Part shown: positions 59,418 to 64,000 of the stretch, piece by piece | Numbering within the stretch: the first letter of the stretch is position 1 | Layout of the letters: every line of letters begins with the position of its first letter | Assembly: GCA_012517905.1 (NCBI GenBank) | Contig: JAAYUE010000069.1 | Location: forward strand, 62,001-126,000 | Length of the DNA stretch: 64,000 nt | Direction: 5' to 3' | Source of the DNA: Clostridiales bacterium | Lineage (GTDB): Bacteria; Bacillota; Clostridia; Christensenellales; CAG-138 | Notes under the pieces: model-generated | What the model saw: the letters and a program-made list of their open reading frames with translations, nothing else | Database searches by the model: none | Told to the model about the DNA's origin: nothing | Made by a program: the position numbers and the translations under genes

Positions 59418-60284
59418 ATGTCTTTCGTGCTCTACACCGATTCATCGGCAAACCTGACCGAAGCGGAGTATACGTCGAATCAAATCGAAGTGGTTTCGCT
59501 GACGCTTTCCCTCAACGAAGAGGAGATTCTTTGCTATGAACCGGGCGTCGTGTTTGACAGCGAGGCGTTCTTTGCGCGCATGCGCGCCGAGAGCGATCTT
59601 GTCATGAAAACCTCCATGGTCAACACGGCTACTTTCCTGACCGCGTTCGAGCCGCATCTGCAGGCGGGCGAGGACGTGCTCTATCTCGGCATGGCCGGCG
59701 GCATCAGCGGCACATGCGGCGCGGGCGAAAAGGCCGCCGAGATCCTGCAGAAAAAATATCCCGAGCGCAAGATCCGCGTGGTGGATACGCTCACGGCGAC
59801 CATCGGTCAGGGGATGATCCTGCTCGAGGTCGTCGGACTGCGTGACGGCGGCGCGACAATCGACGAAGCCGCGGCATACACGCAACGGCGTAAAGGGGAG
59901 ATGCACTCCTACTTCATGGTGGACGACCTGAACTTTCTCAAGCGCGGCGGCCGCATCTCCGGCAGCGCGGCGCTTGCGGGCAGCATCATGCACCTCAAGC
60001 CGATTCTCAAGGGCGACGAAGAGGGGAAAATCGTGCTCGATTTGAAAATTCTCGGCCGCAAAAAAGCGCTCAAGACGCTCCAGGAGCTCTTCGACCAGTT
60101 CCACGTTTCGGGCGAAGGCAACCGTCTGGTCGGCATTACGCACACCGGCTGCGAGGACGACGCGCATTTGCTCGCGGCGGACATCATCGAGCGGTATCCG
60201 GACGTTGAGGTGACGGTCGTCTATTTCGAACCCTGCACGGCCTCGCATGTCGGCCCCGGCGCGGTGGGATTGTTCTTCTTCTAG
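59418..60284 (+). CDS. DegV-family fatty-acid-binding protein
   Basis: 288 residues. Family landmarks: FVLYTDSSANLTEAEY, MKTSMVNTATFLTAFE with the conserved T-S, LYLGMAGGISGTCGAGEKAA, DTLTATIGQGMILLEV, DDLNFLKRGGRISGSAA, LKPILKGDEEGKI and HVGPGAVGLFF. DegV (FakB-like) proteins bind fatty acids; FakB presents them to the kinase FakA for incorporation into phospholipid. No fakA is visible here. The ATG at 59418 lies 9 bases after GAGGTG. Confidence 0.94.
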   Translation: MSFVLYTDSSANLTEAEYTSNQIEVVSLTLSLNEEEILCYEPGVVFDSEAFFARMRAESDLVMKTSMVNTATFLTAFEPHLQAGEDVLYLGMAGGISGTCGAGEKAAEILQKKYPERKIRVVDTLTATIGQGMILLEVVGLRDGGATIDEAAAYTQRRKGEMHSYFMVDDLNFLKRGGRISGSAALAGSIMHLKPILKGDEEGKIVLDLKILGRKKALKTLQELFDQFHVSGEGNRLVGITHTGCEDDAHLLAADIIERYPDVEVTVVYFEPCTASHVGPGAVGLFFF

Positions 60285-60410
60285 GCCGCAAGACACGGCC
60301 AAACGGCATATTTATTCAGTTATTCAGCAATCATACATCATTTATACGATTCGGCGGGGCGCTCTGGGATGGGGCCCCGCCAAATTTATGCTACAAAAAT
60401 CCTGTCACAT

Positions 60411-60590
60411 AGTATTACACTGTAACAGCCGAAATCGGTTCACACAAAATTTACAACTGTCGACTGGCGATTTTGTCGCATTATCGCGATAACTGTTGCA
60501 AAAATTGAAACAGGGAATTATAGTATTACGTGTAACACGGATTGAAAAGCAGGAGGAAGCGCAACGACAGATCATATCATGTAACAGTGA
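60411..60590 (+). promoter_or_regulatory. Promoter and GTAACA repeats upstream of the HD-GYP gene
   Basis: TTGCAA (60496-60501) and TATAGT (60519-60524) are 17 bp apart. A motif TAGTATTAC followed by TGTAACA occurs at 60411-60428 and again at 60521-60537, overlapping the -10 and start site; a third GTAACA is at 60581-60586. The repeats suggest an operator for an unknown regulator. The remainder of 60285-60613 holds a weak GC-rich hairpin (60353-60382) after the DegV gene and no coding sequence. Confidence 0.5.
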
Positions 60591-60613
60591 ATATTTAGAA
60601 GAAGGGATGCTGA

Positions 60614-61618
60614 ATGGACGGCGAGTGGCTGGACAATCTATACAAACTGTTTCTGCAGCAGATGCAGGACGGGATTATCCTGTCCGACGCGGACGGCACG
60701 ATCGTATTTGTAAACGACTCGGCCGAGCGGATTCGCAAGGTGAAGCGCGACGATATCATGGGCAGAAGCCTGCTGGACTGCCACAAAGAGACGTCCCGTG
60801 AAAAGGTGGAGCGCGCGCTGACCTACTTAAAGACGCACGAGGGCGCGCTGTTCAGCCGCATGGTGACCGACGCGGTGAACGACCGGTACTATGAGAACGT
60901 ATATGTGCCCGTCTTCGGCGGAGAGCATGCGCTGCAGGGCATCGCCGTTTTGTCGCGGGATATCACGGATAAGCGAAAGGCGGAGGAGAGCAAGGCCGCG
61001 TATATGCGCGCCCAGGAACTGGCGCACGACACGCTGCGCGAACAGTTTCATGGGCTTATGATGACGAGCATGGAGATGCTCTCAAACCTTCTGGAAGCAA
61101 GGGACCTCTATACCAACGGCCACTCCAAGCGCGTGTGCGACATCGCCACAAAGCTGCACGAGCACATGTATGGCATGGACGAGCATTTTCTGGATCTGCA
61201 ATGGGCGGCAAAGCTGCACGACATCGGGAAAATCTGTATTCCGGACGCGATCGTGCACAAACCCGGCCGGCTGACGACGGAAGAATATGAAACCATCAAG
61301 CAGCACAGCAGGCTGGCGGGCGATATCGTCCGTCCCCTCGACCCCGGCAGCCGCATCTGGCCGATCATCCGCCATCATCACGAGCGGTTCGACGGGAGAG
61401 GATATCCGGACGGGCAGGGCGGCAAGGAGATTCCCGACGGGGCGCGCGTTATCGCCATTGCGGACGCTTACGACGCGATGCGCTCCTGCCGGCCGTATCG
61501 CGACGCGATGAGCTTTGAGCAGTGTATCGATGAGATCCGCGGCAATGCGGGCACGCAGTTCGATCCGGACTGGATCGAGGTGTTTCTGGACCTTGCGCGC
61601 ACGGGAAGCATCGACTGA
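60614..61618 (+). CDS. PAS domain HD-GYP phosphodiesterase
   Basis: 334 residues. N-terminal PAS (about 8-125: DGIILSDADGTIVFVNDSAE, VLSRDITDKRKAEESK), a coiled linker, then an HD-GYP domain (about 150-330): LEARDLYTNGHSKRVCDIA, AAKLHDIGKICIPDAIVHKPG, IIRHHHERFDGRGYPDG, ARVIAIADAYDAM. HD-GYP enzymes degrade cyclic di-GMP; the HHExxDGxGYPxG signature and HDIGK are intact. The PAS domain likely senses a small ligand or redox state. No TM helix, so cytoplasmic. Single gene with terminator. Confidence 0.92.
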   Translation: MDGEWLDNLYKLFLQQMQDGIILSDADGTIVFVNDSAERIRKVKRDDIMGRSLLDCHKETSREKVERALTYLKTHEGALFSRMVTDAVNDRYYENVYVPVFGGEHALQGIAVLSRDITDKRKAEESKAAYMRAQELAHDTLREQFHGLMMTSMEMLSNLLEARDLYTNGHSKRVCDIATKLHEHMYGMDEHFLDLQWAAKLHDIGKICIPDAIVHKPGRLTTEEYETIKQHSRLAGDIVRPLDPGSRIWPIIRHHHERFDGRGYPDGQGGKEIPDGARVIAIADAYDAMRSCRPYRDAMSFEQCIDEIRGNAGTQFDPDWIEVFLDLARTGSID

Positions 61619-61632
61619 ACAACGAGACAATC

Positions 61633-61664
61633 AAGCCCGCCGGACAAGAAGGTCCGGCGGGCTT
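61633..61664. terminator. Terminator between HD-GYP and carotenoid-type genes
   Basis: AAGCCCGCCGGAC / GTCCGGCGGGCTT, a perfect 13-bp stem with a 6-base loop. Confidence 0.88.
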
Positions 61665-61697
61665 TGCATTGTGCAAGACAAGTTTCCTGATGGACTT

Positions 61698-62186
61698 CTA
61701 CCCGTAGCGGCGCCGGATCAGCGCGAGAATCCGCGGGCGGTTGTATCGCTGCGCGAAGATGCAGGGCAGGTTGACCGCAAGCGCGTACGCGAGCATGATC
61801 CATACGACATATGGCGGGGTAAACAGACCGAACACCCAGAAGGGGAGGATGCCCAGCCAGTGCGTGAGCTCTCCGCGCGCGGACTCGACGAGAAAGCGCC
61901 GCAGGTTTTCTTCGGAATAGTCCGTCAAGTTCCGCTTTTGGTAGCCGCGCCTTTTCCAGACGCCGCCGCCGTCCGGCAGGAGGCGTTTCCACCCGCGGAT
62001 ATGAAACACGGAATCGTAAATCTGCCCCTCGCGCTCACAGCGGTGCGCGCGCCAGAAATAGCGGCGCGGATCGAAAACGCGGTCCGGCAGGGCAAGGCAC
62101 AGCAGCGCCAGCAGCAGCGGCGCAATCGCCCAGACGGCGAAGATCAGCGCGATGGTGACCGGTGGACTGAACCGGAAAATCTGCAT
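61698..62186 (-). CDS. CrtO-like glycosyl-diaponeurosporenoate acyltransferase
   Basis: 162 residues, membrane protein with an N-terminal TM pair and a C-terminal one. CrtO-like features: FDPRRYFWRAHRCEREGQIY, FHIRGWKRLLPDGG, ESARGELTHWLGILPFWVFG, and NLPCIFAQRYNRPRI. In staphylococci CrtO adds a fatty acyl group to the glycosylated carotenoid in the last step of staphyloxanthin synthesis. It starts 3 bp after the glycosyltransferase stop. Whether the product here is a carotenoid or another polyprenoid glycolipid is unknown. Confidence 0.85.
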   Translation of the reverse strand: MQIFRFSPPVTIALIFAVWAIAPLLLALLCLALPDRVFDPRRYFWRAHRCEREGQIYDSVFHIRGWKRLLPDGGGVWKRRGYQKRNLTDYSEENLRRFLVESARGELTHWLGILPFWVFGLFTPPYVVWIMLAYALAVNLPCIFAQRYNRPRILALIRRRYG

Positions 62187-62189
62187 TTT

Positions 62190-63287
62190 TCAGCGTTCGA
62201 GCTCGATGGCCCGTCCTTTCCATTTTACTTTTCCGCGAAACAGGCGGATTGCGGCGGAGTGGAGAAACACAAGCAAAAACACCGTCAGCGGCAGCGGGTA
62301 GAACAACGCGGCCAGCGGAGAATAACGCCCGATCCGCCGGCCGATGCAAAACAGAACGGCCGCCCAGAGCGCATAAAGCGCGGCGTAAAGCAGGACAAGG
62401 GGTTCGCCGCGCGCCAGCGAGAGGAACAGATGCAGCGGCGCGGAAGCGCACGACGCGATGAACAGAACGATCAGAAGAAAGAGCCATGCGGGCGTTTTCG
62501 CCGCGCCGGTAGCGAGATTTTTCGTAAACCCTTGCCAAAGCGAGCGAAAGCCGCCGGGATACATGCGAAACGAAACGCTCGCGTCGCCGACAAACAGGCG
62601 AAACGGAATCCGTGCGCGGCGCAAAACGGCGGCCAGCGCCATATCCTCCACCACGCTGGCCTTCACGCGCTCATGCCCGCCGATGGCGTCGTAATCTGCG
62701 CGGGAGAGCGCGATGACCGGCCCGTACAGGCCAAGGTCGATGGGCTTTGGCAGGGCGGCGCCGTTGGCGCCGACTTGGATCAGATTGAAGATCAGCGAAA
62801 ATTGTTCATAGCCCTTGTGCGTAACGTGGTACGGCTGAACCGACACCGCGCCGTGAATAGCGAACGCTTCGGCGATGCGGGAGAGCCCGTCGGGAGCAAG
62901 TCGCACGTCCGCGTCCAGAAAGACGAGCAAATCGCCGGTGGCCGCCTGCGCGCCCTGCTGGCAGGCCCAGCTTTTGCCGACCCAGCCGGCCGGTTTCCTA
63001 TGAAGCGACAGCACGGTGGCGCCGAACGATTGCGCGAGGCGTTCCGTTTCGTCCTCCGAGTCATCGTTTGCCACGATGATTTCGATCGGCCGCAGCGTCT
63101 GCCGCCGTAGGTCTTCGAGCAGGAGCGGGAGCGTTGCCGCCTCGTTTCGCGCGGGGATGACGACGGAGATCCGCAAGTCCTGCGGAGCGTTCGCGCCCCT
63201 CGGCAGGTGCGGAATGCGCCAAAAAAGCACCGCAGCGGCGAAAAACCCGAGGATCAGGATGGCGAATTCAACAGAAAAAAACGTCAT
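62190..63287 (-). CDS. Family 2 glycosyltransferase, CrtQ-like
   Basis: 365 residues. One N-terminal TM, then a GT-A domain: ISVVIPARNEAATLPLLLED, VANDDSEDETERLAQSF, GWVGKSWACQQGAQAATGDL, LVFLDADVRL (DxD), VVEDMALAAVL, FRMYPGGFRSLWQGFTKNLA (QxxRW-like region), and several C-terminal TMs. Closest by eye to 4,4'-diaponeurosporenoate glycosyltransferase. The ATG at 63287 overlaps the upstream desaturase stop by 4 bp (ATGA). It acts at the membrane on a lipid acceptor. Confidence 0.86.
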   Translation of the reverse strand: MTFFSVEFAILILGFFAAAVLFWRIPHLPRGANAPQDLRISVVIPARNEAATLPLLLEDLRRQTLRPIEIIVANDDSEDETERLAQSFGATVLSLHRKPAGWVGKSWACQQGAQAATGDLLVFLDADVRLAPDGLSRIAEAFAIHGAVSVQPYHVTHKGYEQFSLIFNLIQVGANGAALPKPIDLGLYGPVIALSRADYDAIGGHERVKASVVEDMALAAVLRRARIPFRLFVGDASVSFRMYPGGFRSLWQGFTKNLATGAAKTPAWLFLLIVLFIASCASAPLHLFLSLARGEPLVLLYAALYALWAAVLFCIGRRIGRYSPLAALFYPLPLTVFLLVFLHSAAIRLFRGKVKWKGRAIELER

Positions 63288-64000
63288 GCGCGCGCACCCC
63301 GCCGTTTCAGCCGTCGCGCGGCTTCGTCCGCCGCGAGCTTGCCCGTAATGATGGAGACGGGCAGCCCGGCGGGGCTGAAGGTCCACATGCCGCATTGAAG
63401 CACATCCGGCAGGCCGGTTCGGATCGCCTGCCTGAGCTTTTTGAAATCGTGTACGGCAGGAATCGGTCGATTTGTATACGCCCAGCCTGTGATGGCGCCG
63501 TGCCGTGCGCCGGTTTCGCGCTCTATGGTCAGCGGTGTTGCGCAGAAGGAATACTCGATTTTTTCGGTCAAGCCGGGCAGGAGGGACGCGCCGAGTACGC
63601 GAAGAATCGTCTTTGTTGCCAGCGATTTGAAGGATTCGTATTCACCGCTGTCCGCAAAGAACTTCGCCAGCTCGTAATCGAACAGCGTGCTGGCAATCCA
63701 GCCTGTTTTTCCCGCGGGCGCAAGCGCAGGATCGCGCAGCGCGGGTATGGACAGTTCATAGGTGGTCGTCTCCAGATAGGAAACGGTCCATCGGCGGAGC
63801 GCCTCCGTTCCGTCGCAGCGAAGCGTGCGCCAGTCCGGCAGCGACGAAAAACCGTCCGCGACCGGCGTATAGAACGCATGGGCGCCGCAGGCCGCCTCCG
63901 CCTCCGCGGGAGAAATGCCCGTCCCGAGATACAGCGTCAGTATGGAATCGATGCCGCGGCTGCGCTCGACAAGGGCTTTTTGCCTGCGGGCTGCCTTCGG
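63284..64000 (-). CDS. Phytoene-desaturase-type FAD oxidoreductase, C-terminal part
   Basis: 239 codons, open through the right window edge, so the 5' end with the FAD Rossmann motif is missing. The visible C-terminal half fits CrtN/CrtP-like enzymes: LTLYLGTGISPAEAEA, TTTYELSIPALRDPALAP, KTGWIASTLFDYELAKFF, RETGARHGAITGWAYTNRP, and the closing flavin motif WTFSPAGLPVSIITGKLAAD. It is followed, with a 4-bp overlap, by the glycosyltransferase and then the CrtO-like gene, an order reminiscent of staphyloxanthin-type loci. Another FAD-dependent oxidoreductase of the same family is possible. Confidence 0.85.
   Translation of the reverse strand, partial: PKAARRQKALVERSRGIDSILTLYLGTGISPAEAEAACGAHAFYTPVADGFSSLPDWRTLRCDGTEALRRWTVSYLETTTYELSIPALRDPALAPAGKTGWIASTLFDYELAKFFADSGEYESFKSLATKTILRVLGASLLPGLTEKIEYSFCATPLTIERETGARHGAITGWAYTNRPIPAVHDFKKLRQAIRTGLPDVLQCGMWTFSPAGLPVSIITGKLAADEAARRLKRRGARA

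Overview
The window is a chromosomal segment of a high-GC (roughly 60 %) Gram-positive anaerobe, most likely class Clostridia (Bacillota). This rests on strong AGGAGG-type ribosome sites with ATG, GTG and TTG starts, the infC-rpmI-rplT order, and clostridial families (Rex, DegV, DUF1836, VanZ, Fe-S two-subunit fumarase, iron alcohol dehydrogenase). A Christensenellales-like lineage is a guess. Genes sit on both strands, mostly in short operons closed by rho-independent terminators.

1-5 kb: start of a winged-helix regulator, the infC-rpmI-rplT translation operon with a leader attenuator, an MFS/SLC45-like transporter, a glycerophosphodiesterase and a GyrI-like protein, then an array of 82-85 bp repeats built around a terminator-like hairpin. 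5.5-8.1 kb: tRNA-Val, a probable 6S RNA, tRNA-Gln, then a decayed patch with a truncated sugar epimerase and two VanZ genes. 8.2-21.4 kb: polysaccharide deacetylase lipoprotein, an ImmR/ImmA-like pair, an SH3-repeat protein, CorA, an rRNA methyltransferase whose 3' end is repeated six times as a 72-bp unit, aldose epimerase, an acyltransferase with an in-frame amber codon, a lipoprotein and PfkA.

21.9-31.4 kb is the most unusual metabolic region. One run of genes encodes a GNAT-like protein, a thiolase-fold protein lacking the nucleophilic cysteine, its probable DUF35 partner, the three proteins recently linked to oxamate carbamoyltransferase (DUF2877/AllH, FdrA/AllF, DUF1116/AllG), a cyclase-family metal hydrolase, a small membrane-anchored protein and a uracil/xanthine permease. 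It looks like uptake and anaerobic breakdown of a ureido or N-heterocyclic compound.

31.5-46.2 kb: an isolated phage-type baseplate/glycine-rich pair, iron alcohol dehydrogenase beside Rex, an AraC regulator, an operon joining fumarase to PurA and PurB, ApbE with a membrane Fe-S/FMN electron-transfer protein, and a regulator fused to a superoxide-reductase-like domain beside flavin proteins. 46.2-49.7 kb is a Zur-type zinc uptake operon with its operator. 50.6-57.6 kb is a second unusual unit: a 1554-residue HD/HEAT-like/nucleotidyltransferase/GNAT-like/phosphoribosyltransferase-like protein, an LDH/MDH-like dehydrogenase and a flavodoxin-fold reductase, almost without gaps. The right end carries a methyltransferase, DUF1836, DegV, a PAS-HD-GYP protein and part of a carotenoid-type operon (desaturase, glycosyltransferase, CrtO-like acyltransferase).
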